Under the pieces are notes generated by a model. It ran no database searches. It was not told the DNA's origin and was given only the letters and a program-made list of their open reading frames with translations. The position numbers were made by a program, and so were the translations under genes. This document shows positions 1-6,576 of a DNA stretch of 7,624 bases, in pieces. Source of the stretch: Gammaproteobacteria bacterium. Its GTDB lineage: Bacteria; Pseudomonadota; Gammaproteobacteria; Steroidobacterales; Steroidobacteraceae. The stretch's first letter is position 1, and every line of letters starts with the position of its first letter. The stretch spans positions 1 to 7,624 of the forward strand of contig RFTM01000071.1 of the NCBI GenBank assembly GCA_009923475.1, read 5' to 3'.

Positions 1-167
1 TGCACGAATCGGCGCAGTTCGAACAGTCGGGAGGGGGCAGTATCCTGGACCCGCCGCGCGGCGACGGCGAAGCTGGATGGCTTGCGGGACTTTTGCGAGA
101 CCTGCAGTGCTCAGTGCTGCTCAGTCCTGGATTCTGGCGACGGACGCCCGGGGCAAGTTGTTGATCT

Positions 168-240
168 GGAGGGGGCGCGACACTCGGCGAAAGGACTAAT
201 AGTGCCGGGGTCGAGGGTTCGAGCCCCTCCCTCTCCACCA
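168..240 (+). other. tRNA/tmRNA-like 3' end (T arm, acceptor, CCA)
   Basis: Bases 213-229 form a perfect 5-bp T stem (GAGGG/CCCTC) around the canonical T loop TTCGAGC. They are followed by a 7-base acceptor strand CCTCTCC at 230-236, an A discriminator at 237 and an encoded CCA at 238-240. GGAGGGG at 168-174 can pair with that acceptor strand with one G-U pair, enclosing 73 nt. The bases between do not make a D arm or anticodon arm; they fold only as one 6-bp stem (183-188 with 204-209) with a 15-nt loop. No canonical tRNA therefore fits. CTCCACCA is a common tmRNA ending, so this could be the 3' end of an ssrA gene starting left of the window. No tag reading frame is visible in the window, though. 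The alternative is a duplicated tRNA/tmRNA 3' end left by an integrated element (an att-type remnant). The T arm and CCA are seen directly; the rest is inference. Confidence 0.45.
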
Positions 241-312
241 AACCTCCCGCGAACCGTCCGTTCCGATCTCCCTCCGCGCCAACGGGCGCGACGTCGTTGG
301 TAGACTGGCGGC

Positions 313-334
313 GGTCCATCGATGGTCCATCGAT
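313..334 (+). repeat. 11-bp perfect tandem repeat upstream of the peptidase gene
   Basis: GGTCCATCGAT occurs twice head to tail at 313-323 and 324-334. The junction creates the 10-bp palindrome CCATCGATGG at 316-325. The second copy ends 4 bp before the GGAGGG ribosome binding site at 339-344, so the repeat lies in the untranslated leader if translation starts at 351. It could be a small operator, or a simple duplication with no function. Confidence 0.6.
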
Positions 335-338
335 GCAT

Positions 339-344
339 GGAGGG
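339..344 (+). promoter_or_regulatory. Ribosome binding site deciding the peptidase start
   Basis: GGAGGG lies 6 bases before the GTG at 351. The frame is open further upstream (ATG at 333, TTG at 297), but neither has a comparable site. Starting at 351 also gives a clean signal peptide with a short charged n-region. Confidence 0.7.
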
Positions 345-350
345 TCCGGC

Positions 351-2321
351 GTGTTCCGAGCCATCTTGCTCCCCGCGCTCGTAGCGGCTGTCGCAGGCGG
401 TGCCGCGAACGCCGCGCCGCCGCCGCAGATCCCTGTGACCACGTTCTTCCGCAACCCGGACGTGTCGCAACCCATCCTCTCCCCGGACGGTCAGACCTAC
501 GCGATGATCATGTCGCAGGGGGATCTGCAACTGATCGTCACCCGGGCGGTCGCAGGCGACCAGTCCGTCCCGGTCGCGAAGGTGGTCGACCCCGGGATGC
601 GGCTGTCCTGGCTGGGATGGGCCAACGCGGACCGGATCCTGATCAGCGGGCAGTTCCGCGACCCGGAAGCGACCGGCATGAGAGCCCGTGCCACGCGCCT
701 GTTCGGTGTCGATCGGGACGGCAAGAACTTCGGTCTGCTCGGGCGCAAGTGGCCGACCTTCGGTGAGGGCAATTGGCCGGTCCAGTTCCAGGATTTGATC
801 ATCCACTGGACGCCCGCGGATCCGAAGTCCGTGTTGATCGCATTCCAGCCGCCGGTGGAGGAGCATCCCGAGGTGATGCGCATGGATGTCGATACCGGAG
901 CCCTGAAGCGGGTGCAGGCTGCCGTCAACGGGATCCGCGAGTGGTACGCCGATCGCGAAGGCCGGATCCGCGCAGGGGTGGCGTCCGATGGCGACCGGTA
1001 TCAGATCTGGGCGAGGAGCGGGCCGGACGAGCCGCTGCGCGAGATCGTCGATGAGCATATCTTCGGTGCGACCGGGCCGGCCTTCGCCGGGTTCCACAGC
1101 GACCCCCGGCTCCTATACGTCATGGCGCCCGACGGGGGGCGCCAGGCGCTGTTCGAGTTCGATCTTGTCGCCCGGACGCTGGGCAAGCGTGTGTTCGCGC
1201 ACCCGAGCGTCGATGTCGACTCGCTCGTCTACGACGCCGGCGCCGGCGGCAAGGTCGTCGGCGTCCGCTATACGGTGGACCGGCCCGAGATCCATTTCTT
1301 CGATGAGGCCGCCGAGGCCGAGCGCAAGGCCTTGCGCGCGGCGCTGCAGCGCGAATTCCCGACGCCTGTCTTCCACGAGCAGGTGAGCGCCTCGGCGGAC
1401 GGTGTGAGACAGATCCTGGAGGTGAGCTCCGAGGTCCAGCCGCCCGTGTATTTCCTCTATGATCGCGGTGCGCGACGGCTCGTGCGCATCCTCAAACAGC
1501 GACCCGGGATCGACCCCGGACAGATGGCGCCCACGCAGCGGGTGGAGTTCAAGGCCCGCGATGGTCGAGCGCTCACGGGCTACCTGACGCTGCCCAAAGG
1601 CGTGGAACCGAAGAGACTTCCGGCGATCGCGTTGGTGCATGGCGGTCCGTGGGCGCGCGATGTCATCGCTTGGGACCCCGAGGTGCAATTGCTCGCGAAC
1701 CGCGGTTTTGCGGTGCTGCAGATCAACTTCCGCGGATCCACCGGCCTCGGTCGCGAGCATCTGGAGGCGGGCTACCGTGAATGGGGACAGAAGATCCAGG
1801 ACGACATCACGGACGGCGTGCGCTGGGCGATCGAGCAGGGCTTCTTCGACCCCGACCGCATCGGCATCATGGGCTCGAGTTTCGGCGGGTATTCCACGCT
1901 GGTCGGTCTCGTCAAGACGCCGGAACTGTTCCGTGCAGGCGCAGCCTACGCATCGGTCACCGACATCGAGCTGATGATCGACGACGACCGTTGGTACCAA
2001 TGGGGCGCGGATTGGCAGCAGACGATGGTGGGCGGCGAGCGCGGCGACAAGGCGCGTCTGCGCGAGAGTTCACCGCTGCGACGCGCCGCGGAGATACGCG
2101 CGCCCGTGCTGTTGGGGCATGGCGAGGACGACCAGCGTGTCCATGTGCGCCAGTCGCGCCGGATGGCCGAAGCGCTGCGCGAGGCAGGCAAGCAGGTCGA
2201 GTACCTCGAGTTCCCCCGCGAGGTGCACGGCTTCCTGCTCGAAGCCAACCGGATCCGCTGGTATGAGCGCGTGGCGTCGTTCTTCGAGGAGAATCTCGCG
2301 CCACGTCCGCCGTCGCCGTGA
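351..2321 (+). CDS. Exported S9 family (prolyl oligopeptidase-type) serine peptidase
   Basis: A serine peptidase that cleaves short peptides, probably acting in the periplasm after Sec export. It has 656 residues when started at the GTG at 351, chosen for the ribosome binding site at 339-344. Residues 1-21 form a signal peptide ending in ANA. Residues of about 30-390 are beta-propeller-like, with repeats such as ILSPDG near the start, as in the S9 N-terminal domain. Residues of about 400-656 are the alpha/beta-hydrolase domain (Peptidase_S9, PF00326). The HGGPW loop starts at His430. The nucleophile is Ser510 in GSSFGGY, the catalytic Asp is Asp594 in GEDDQRV, and the catalytic His is His626 in EVHGF, so the triad is complete. 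The length is normal for secreted S9 peptidases of proteobacteria. The stop codon overlaps the start of the DUF418 gene, so the two are probably co-translated. Subfamily (acylaminoacyl- or dipeptidyl-peptidase-like) and substrate cannot be told from sequence. Confidence 0.93.
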   Translation: MFRAILLPALVAAVAGGAANAAPPPQIPVTTFFRNPDVSQPILSPDGQTYAMIMSQGDLQLIVTRAVAGDQSVPVAKVVDPGMRLSWLGWANADRILISGQFRDPEATGMRARATRLFGVDRDGKNFGLLGRKWPTFGEGNWPVQFQDLIIHWTPADPKSVLIAFQPPVEEHPEVMRMDVDTGALKRVQAAVNGIREWYADREGRIRAGVASDGDRYQIWARSGPDEPLREIVDEHIFGATGPAFAGFHSDPRLLYVMAPDGGRQALFEFDLVARTLGKRVFAHPSVDVDSLVYDAGAGGKVVGVRYTVDRPEIHFFDEAAEAERKALRAALQREFPTPVFHEQVSASADGVRQILEVSSEVQPPVYFLYDRGARRLVRILKQRPGIDPGQMAPTQRVEFKARDGRALTGYLTLPKGVEPKRLPAIALVHGGPWARDVIAWDPEVQLLANRGFAVLQINFRGSTGLGREHLEAGYREWGQKIQDDITDGVRWAIEQGFFDPDRIGIMGSSFGGYSTLVGLVKTPELFRAGAAYASVTDIELMIDDDRWYQWGADWQQTMVGGERGDKARLRESSPLRRAAEIRAPVLLGHGEDDQRVHVRQSRRMAEALREAGKQVEYLEFPREVHGFLLEANRIRWYERVASFFEENLAPRPPSP

Positions 2322-3571
2322 TGGCGGACGGCGAAGATCCGGATGCGACCATCGGTCCTCAGCGATCGACGGACGGGCGTGACCCTCCCCGCGCAAGAGC
2401 CCAAAGCCCGTCGCCACCGGCGCGCATCGACGCCATCGATGCCCTGCGCGGCTTCGCGCTGGTCGGCATCCTCTTCATCAACATCACCTCGATGGGCGGG
2501 CCGATCGAGTCCGAGCGGCCCGTGGGGCCGCCCGTGCTCGCCGATCCCGACTGGCTCGTCTGGGTGTCCAGCCATCTCTTCGTCTACGGCTCGATGCGCG
2601 GCATCTTCTCGATGCTGTTCGGGGCGTCGGCGCTGCTGTTCCTGCGCGACGCGTCGCGCTCGCGCGCGCTGTTCGCCCGGCGCTGCTTCTGGCTCCTCTG
2701 CTTCGGCGCGCTGAACGGCACCGTGCTGCTTTGGCCGGGCGACATCCTGCTGATCTATGCCCTGGCTTCGCCCGTCATCCTGCTGGCCCTCGATGCCCCG
2801 CCGCGCCGCCTGGTCGCGGGCGCGATCGCGCTGCTGCTGCTCTTCTGGGCGTGGCAGTACGGTTTGCACGCCACCGAGTCCGGGGCGACGGCCGATGCGC
2901 CCGATGCGGCGCTTGTCCTGGCAGAAGAGCAGGCCGCCCGCCTCGGGGGTTATCTCGACAACCTCCGGTTCATGAGCGCGGTCAGCTACGACTGGACCTT
3001 CACCCCGCACGTCGTACCGTGGATCTTGGATGCAGCCGCGTTCATGCTGGTCGGCATGGCGCTTTTCCGGGCCGGCGTGCTGTCCGGGACGGCGTCGACG
3101 GCGCTCTACCGCAAGTTCGCCGTCATCGGCATGGGCGTCGGGCTGCCGATCCGCGCCTGGGAGACGCTGCTCGCTTGGAACGCGGGCGGGGAGTTCCCGC
3201 CCGTGACCACGCTCACCACGCAGTTCGGCCGGCTCGCCGTGACCCTCGGCTGGATCGGCCTGTTCATGCTCGCGTGGCGCCTCGCGCCATGGCGTGCGGT
3301 GTTCGAACCGCTGCGGGCGCTCGGCCGCATGGCGTTCACCGGTTATCTGCTGCAGAGCGTGCTCGCCGCGCTCATCTTCTCCGGGTTCGGCCTCGGCCTC
3401 TGGGGCCGCCTGGACTGGCTGCAGATGTGGGGTCTGGTGCCCGTCATCATGCTGCCGATGGCGCTGGCCTTCATGGCTTGGCTGCGCGTGTTCAGGATGG
3501 GTCCGCTGGAACGGCTGTGGCGCTGGCTCACCTTGGGCCCGGCGCGGCGCAGGGTCATTCGAGCGCGATGA
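2321..3571 (+). CDS. DUF418/YeiB-family polytopic membrane protein
   Basis: An inner-membrane protein of unknown biochemical role. It has 416 residues from the ATG at 2321, which overlaps the upstream TGA as TGATG; a GTG at 2318 would add one residue. No ribosome binding site is visible, so translation is probably coupled to the peptidase gene. Residues 1-35 are a hydrophilic, Pro/Arg/Asp-rich tail, longer than is usual ahead of the family's first motif. That motif, RIDAIDALRGFALVGILF (residues 35-52), opens the first membrane segment. Further hydrophobic segments lie near 84-107, 120-138, 142-158, 163-181, 232-253, 265-283, 305-321, 338-360 and 370-390. The C-terminal DUF418 hallmarks are LGRMAFTGYLLQS (334-346) and GPLERLWRWLT (394-404). 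Some DUF418 members have been proposed to be transporters, but nothing here shows a substrate. The last 17 bp overlap the convergent minus-strand gene. Confidence 0.9.
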   Translation: MADGEDPDATIGPQRSTDGRDPPRARAQSPSPPARIDAIDALRGFALVGILFINITSMGGPIESERPVGPPVLADPDWLVWVSSHLFVYGSMRGIFSMLFGASALLFLRDASRSRALFARRCFWLLCFGALNGTVLLWPGDILLIYALASPVILLALDAPPRRLVAGAIALLLLFWAWQYGLHATESGATADAPDAALVLAEEQAARLGGYLDNLRFMSAVSYDWTFTPHVVPWILDAAAFMLVGMALFRAGVLSGTASTALYRKFAVIGMGVGLPIRAWETLLAWNAGGEFPPVTTLTTQFGRLAVTLGWIGLFMLAWRLAPWRAVFEPLRALGRMAFTGYLLQSVLAALIFSGFGLGLWGRLDWLQMWGLVPVIMLPMALAFMAWLRVFRMGPLERLWRWLTLGPARRRVIRAR

Positions 3572-3974
3572 GCTCCGCGAGCAGCAGCGGCGGCGCATGT
3601 CGCTGCGCGTCGTCGTCCGACAGGCTGCCGCGCACGGTGATCCGCTGGCCGGCTTCGCTGCGCAGCACCGGCAACAGCTCCTCTTTGCCCGCTTGCACGC
3701 CGATCCGCAGCGTCGTGGTGGGGGTCCCCCGCGCGCGACCGGTCTTGCTGTCCACGAAGCACACCGGCCCGGGAAGCTCGAGCATGAGGATGCCCTCGGC
3801 CGGCCGCAGGATCACGATACCCGTGACGGTGACGGTGGTCGCGCGGCCGCCGACCTCGATGCAGGCGGTGGAAGCCGCCTTGCCCGCCGGCTGAGGGAAA
3901 GCGGACGGGGCCAGCAGACCTGCGATGATCGCCCACGCCGAGGCCGTCCCGATCCGACCCCTTTTGCGATGCAC
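3555..3974 (-). CDS. Small exported DUF4431-like protein
   Basis: A 139-residue protein of unknown function, probably periplasmic. It starts at a GTG whose upstream GGCGGA (3986-3981) sits 6 bases away. Residues 1-9 are basic (MHRKRGRIG) and about 10-26 hydrophobic, giving a signal peptide with cleavage around SA-F or soon after. The mature part reads as a compact beta-rich domain: Cys38 opens it, VTVTG (48-52) and LMLELPGPVCF (63-73) follow, then RITVRGSL (111-118) and HAPPLLLAELIAL (126-138). The spacing of the Cys pair, the G-V-C strand and the ending with His before a PxLLL strand match my memory of DUF4431 proteins. That assignment rests on pattern only, with no search run. Cys38 and Cys72 could form a disulfide. 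The gene lies 23 bp after the small secreted-protein gene that precedes it, so they are likely co-transcribed. Its 3' end overlaps the convergent DUF418 gene. Confidence 0.72.
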   Translation of the reverse strand: MHRKRGRIGTASAWAIIAGLLAPSAFPQPAGKAASTACIEVGGRATTVTVTGIVILRPAEGILMLELPGPVCFVDSKTGRARGTPTTTLRIGVQAGKEELLPVLRSEAGQRITVRGSLSDDDAQRHAPPLLLAELIALE

Positions 3975-3997
3975 GCGCAGTCCGCCGGCCGGCGACG

Positions 3998-4489
3998 TCA
4001 GCGCTTCTCGAACACCAGCTTTTCGCGCGCCACCCGGCCGTCGTCGCCGTAGTAACGCGCGGTGACGATCATGGTGCGCTCGTCGGCCGACAGCGATCGG
4101 CGGAAGGTGGCGACCTTCTCGCCGCCGGCCTTGATCACCGAGGTGATCGCGTCACCGTCACCCATGTCGATGGCGATGGTGTCGCCGAGCGGAAGGCCGT
4201 GGATCGGGTAGTCGCGGCCGTCGAGCCGCGCCTTGAAGCGCACATCGGACTCCAGCGACAGCTCATCGCCCGACAGCACCAGCGCCCGCTCGAGGCCGCG
4301 CGGTGCGACGCCGGTGGACGCCAGCACCAAGCCCGTCGGCAGCGAGGGCGCGCCCGTGCCGGGCCGGGCGGCGAGCTCGGATCTGTCGTGGTTGAGCGCC
4401 CAACCGGCCGGTTCCTGGGCTTGCGCCCCGCTGACGGTGGTGAGGCAGAGCACTGCGGCGAGCGCGATGCGGCGGATGTGTCCCTTCAT
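3998..4489 (-). CDS. Small exported protein of an uncharacterised DGKDYP-containing family
   Basis: A 163-residue secreted protein of unknown function. The ATG at 4489 is preceded by AAGGGG (4502-4497) at 7 bases. The frame is open further upstream, but a start there would lose the ribosome binding site and the signal peptide. Residues 1-24 are a textbook signal peptide: KGHIRR, then a hydrophobic stretch, then AQA before Gln25. The mature part begins with W-x-L-N-x-x-x-S (Trp30 to Ser37). It carries DGRDYP at 90-95, a GDTIAI strand at 102-107, a K-A-G-G motif at 120-123, RSLSADERTMIVTA at 131-144 and ends in LVFEKR. This order matches a widespread, unnamed family of small secreted beta-barrel-like proteins (W-LN--KS ... 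DGKDYP ... SxDGKTMT ... VYEK) that I know only as hypothetical proteins. Here the usual SADGKTMT is changed to SADERTMI. It heads a two-gene unit with the DUF4431-like gene. Confidence 0.78.
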   Translation of the reverse strand: MKGHIRRIALAAVLCLTTVSGAQAQEPAGWALNHDRSELAARPGTGAPSLPTGLVLASTGVAPRGLERALVLSGDELSLESDVRFKARLDGRDYPIHGLPLGDTIAIDMGDGDAITSVIKAGGEKVATFRRSLSADERTMIVTARYYGDDGRVAREKLVFEKR

Positions 4490-4530
4490 GTCGATACCCC
4501 TTCTGTGTCTGTGGAGGAGGGTTTGACACG

Positions 4531-4558
4531 AAACTACTCCGGGCAGGACGGTTGTCAA
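4531..4558 (-). promoter_or_regulatory. Probable sigma-70-type promoter of the two small secreted-protein genes
   Basis: On the minus strand a perfect -35 box TTGACA (4558-4553) is followed after 16 bp by TAGTTT (4536-4531), a partial -10 match. Directly upstream of the -35 box is the most AT-rich stretch in this GC-rich window (about 4559-4580), as an UP element would be. The -35 box sits inside the palindrome GTTGACAAC (4559-4551), which could double as a repressor site. The predicted start of transcription gives a leader of about 35 nt to the ATG at 4489. The -10 match is the weak point. Confidence 0.5.
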
Positions 4559-4602
4559 CGTTTTGTAACAATTCTGTGTTAGCCGCCCTTGGCCCGGCGG
4601 GC

Positions 4603-4622
4603 ATCCGCGGGTCGCCGCGGGT
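4603..4622 (-). terminator. GC-rich hairpin downstream of the serine hydrolase gene
   Basis: CCGCGG at 4605-4610 pairs with CCGCGG at 4615-4620 around a GTCG loop, extendable to 8 bp with one G-U pair. It starts about 18 bp after the stop codon of the minus-strand serine hydrolase gene and lies before the promoter of the next gene. No T tract follows, so if it ends transcription it is not a classic intrinsic terminator. Confidence 0.3.
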
Positions 4623-4640
4623 GGCAGCCGGCGGGCGCCG

Positions 4641-6491
4641 TCAGAACGGCGCCATGCGGTCGACCACGCGGTGCGTGGCGGCCGCATCGTCGTCGCGGGC
4701 CTGCTCGCCCGGCGGCAGCTCGGCTGCTTTCGCCATCTGCAGCGAGATGATGCCGTTCGGATAGATCGTCACGCGGTTGTCGCCCGAGCCCTGCATGGAC
4801 GGCAGCAGGAAGGCCTTGCCGCTCGCGCTGCCGACATGGCGCGGGAACCAATACCCCATGTGGTAATGCTCGTCCCCCGAGGCCGTGCCGGCCCCGGCGG
4901 CCGCATCGCCGGTGTCGCGCGAGCGGTCGGTCCGGATGTCGAACGCGCCGCGCGCGGCCAGCAGGTCTGCGGTGAGCCCGCGGTGCAGCAACTGCTGCCC
5001 GTCGTGAGCGCCGCCGGATTGCAGCAGCAGCGCGATCTTCGCCAGGTCGTCGAGCGTCGGGTAGTAGCCTGCGTTCGCCCACACCACGCCGCGTGCGCCG
5101 CCCGCCTCGAGGGTGCGCACCGCGGGCGCATGGTGGATGCCGATGGGCTTGAACACCTCGTCGCCCAGCATCTGCCAAAGATCGGCCTGCGGGCCGCGCA
5201 CCGACTTCAGGAAGCCGTCGATCGCGAGACCCAACAGGAAAAAGTCCTGGTCGCGATACCGCATCACCGTGCCCGGCTCCCAAGGGTAGGGCTTGAGGTG
5301 GCGGTTGATGAGCGCGAGCTTCGCGGCCGTCGAGCCGGCGGTGTACCAGGCGTCGTACTCGCCCTCCAGGTAGCCCGAGAACGGGTCGTTCGGGCGGGTC
5401 TTGAGGCTGCCGAATCCGCCGAAGCCGGTGCTCATGTCGGCGGCATCGATGAAGCGCACGCGGCTCCACTTGGGATGCAGGCCGGGCACGTGATCGCCGA
5501 TGCGCAGGTCGAGCACATAGGGGCCGTAGGTCTCGGCGAGGCGCAGCAGCGCGAGCGGCGCGGCGACGCTCTTCATCACCGAGCGCACCCCGAAACGCAT
5601 CTCCAGCGGATACGGGTAGGGGCCGTAGGGCGTGGAGGAGTCCTGGTGGTAGAGCGTGCCGCGGTACACGAGCGCGTTCAGCACCTGCCACTTCGGCCGC
5701 AACGGGCCGCCGAACCCGTCGAGGGTGCCGGCGGGGAACTGCTTCGCGAGCTCCGACCAGGGCTTGGCGGGCAGGCGACCGGCGAGTTCGCGGCGCGCCG
5801 CAGCGCGCTGCGCCTCGAGGTCGGGCAGGCCGCCCGCGGTGAAGCCCGCGGTGGCGCGCCCCCACAGCACGAAATGCTGGTGCAGCAGGTAGGGCGCGGT
5901 CTGCTGCGTGAACTGCAGCCGCAGCGCCGTCACTTCGCCGCCGCGGTAGAGGAAGGTCACGACGCCCTGGTGGGCGTGGTTCTCCGTGTCGTTCACCAGC
6001 ATCAGCGGCAGCGCCGCGCGCGACCAGTCGCCATCGCCCGGCTCGCGCCAGACGCGCCCGAATTGCGGGATGACCGTCCAGTAGCTGCGCGCGCCGCGCG
6101 CCGTCGCGACCGGCGTCTCGCCCAGCATCGTCCCGCGTTGCACGGGGACGAGCCTGCCGCCGTCGCTGAAGAGCTGCAGGGACAAGGCGGGGAAGAGGCG
6201 CGCGTCGCGGCCGCCGATCACCGGCCCCTTGAGCTCCGGCAGCGCCCGCATCGACGCTTGGTCGATGCGCAGCGTGCCGACGAGCGGCGCGGCCTCGGCG
6301 GCATCGGCGCCCGGCGCGAAGGCCGCGTTGTCGACGGGCGCCGCAGCGGCGAGCGGCGAGGTCAGGGTGGCCACCGGCAGCTGCGTCGCAGCGGGGCCGG
6401 CGGTCGCGGTGAGCGATGCCATCGACGCCAGCCCGAAGGTCAGGAGCCGGCAGACCGCGGCGGTGGTGGACAGAGTCGGCATCCTGCGCAT
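4641..6491 (-). CDS. Exported beta-lactamase-fold serine hydrolase with an unassigned N-terminal region
   Basis: A probable periplasmic or outer-face serine hydrolase or esterase of the beta-lactamase/penicillin-binding fold (Beta-lactamase family PF00144); substrate unknown. It has 616 residues. The ATG at 6491 has GAGGGGG 6 bases upstream, which favours it over the in-frame ATG three codons later. Residues 1-32 are a signal peptide ending near TATAG, followed by an Ala/Pro-rich linker to about 68. Residues of about 69-290 are a region I cannot name, with Trp-rich strands and an LLHQHFVLWG segment at 202-211. The catalytic domain spans about 290-590. The nucleophile motif SxxK is Ser304-Val-Met-Lys307. 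The second motif is Tyr412-Arg-Asp414 in YRDQDFFLLG, where class C relatives have Y-x-N. The usual H/K-x-G third motif is represented at best by QGSGDN (567-572). An Ala/Gly/Asp-rich insert lies at 524-541. A class C beta-lactamase proper is unlikely because of the length and the N-terminal region. The 120-bp upstream gap suggests its own promoter. Confidence 0.85.
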   Translation of the reverse strand: MRRMPTLSTTAAVCRLLTFGLASMASLTATAGPAATQLPVATLTSPLAAAAPVDNAAFAPGADAAEAAPLVGTLRIDQASMRALPELKGPVIGGRDARLFPALSLQLFSDGGRLVPVQRGTMLGETPVATARGARSYWTVIPQFGRVWREPGDGDWSRAALPLMLVNDTENHAHQGVVTFLYRGGEVTALRLQFTQQTAPYLLHQHFVLWGRATAGFTAGGLPDLEAQRAAARRELAGRLPAKPWSELAKQFPAGTLDGFGGPLRPKWQVLNALVYRGTLYHQDSSTPYGPYPYPLEMRFGVRSVMKSVAAPLALLRLAETYGPYVLDLRIGDHVPGLHPKWSRVRFIDAADMSTGFGGFGSLKTRPNDPFSGYLEGEYDAWYTAGSTAAKLALINRHLKPYPWEPGTVMRYRDQDFFLLGLAIDGFLKSVRGPQADLWQMLGDEVFKPIGIHHAPAVRTLEAGGARGVVWANAGYYPTLDDLAKIALLLQSGGAHDGQQLLHRGLTADLLAARGAFDIRTDRSRDTGDAAAGAGTASGDEHYHMGYWFPRHVGSASGKAFLLPSMQGSGDNRVTIYPNGIISLQMAKAAELPPGEQARDDDAAATHRVVDRMAPF

Positions 6492-6509
6492 CGGCGACCC
6501 CCTCGGAGT

Positions 6510-6530
6510 GGTTTCACACCATCCTAAACC
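6510..6530 (-). promoter_or_regulatory. Inverted repeat around a possible -10 box before the serine hydrolase
   Basis: GGTTT at 6510-6514 and AAACC at 6526-6530 form an inverted repeat with 11 bases between. On the minus strand the hexamer TAGGAT (6526-6521) inside it resembles a -10 box. About 30 bp separate it from the ATG at 6491. No good -35 hexamer lies 16-18 bp further upstream, so a regulated or alternative-sigma promoter is possible, but so is chance. Confidence 0.25.
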
Positions 6531-6576
6531 GGCGCCCGTTCACACGAGCCGTCATCGCATGTCGCCTGCAGGCATC

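Larger units (their letters stand above)
1..350. other. Non-coding leader region
   Basis: No open frame here resembles a protein. The only plus-strand frame of any size, about 73 codons from 82, has no ribosome binding site and its composition is that of a chance reading. What the stretch holds: two copies of GGAGGGGGC at 30-38 and 168-176; a short direct repeat TGCTCAGT at 108-115 and 118-125; the tRNA/tmRNA-like 3' end at 213-240; a 6-bp GC stem CGCGCC/GGCGCG at 275-290 with no T tract after it; and an 11-bp tandem repeat at 313-334. I see no consensus -35/-10 pair for the peptidase gene that starts at 351. Confidence 0.6.

Noticed and set aside
168..240. A complete canonical tRNA gene
   Set aside because: With the acceptor and T arm fixed, the anticodon-stem positions (191-195 with 203-207) do not pair and no D arm with GG loop is present.
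297..350. Upstream TTG (297) or ATG (333) as the peptidase start
   Set aside because: Both would place hydrophilic residues before the signal peptide and neither has a ribosome binding site, whereas GTG 351 has GGAGGG at ideal distance.
111..1097. Minus-strand open frame of about 328 codons at the left end
   Set aside because: It is antisense to the peptidase. Its GGARTLDP-like stretch is simply the reverse translation of the tRNA-like T arm, a common artefact.
1946..3598. Long minus-strand open frame of about 550 codons across the peptidase and DUF418 genes
   Set aside because: It is antisense to two confidently identified genes, is rich in Arg/Gln/His/Glu/Pro as GC-rich shadow frames are, and has no motif or ribosome binding site.
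4671..6527. Plus-strand open frame of about 618 codons opposite the serine hydrolase
   Set aside because: It is as long as the true gene but purely Arg/Gly/Ala/His/Gln-rich, with no domain. The minus-strand frame has a signal peptide, a ribosome binding site and SxxK, so the plus frame is a shadow.
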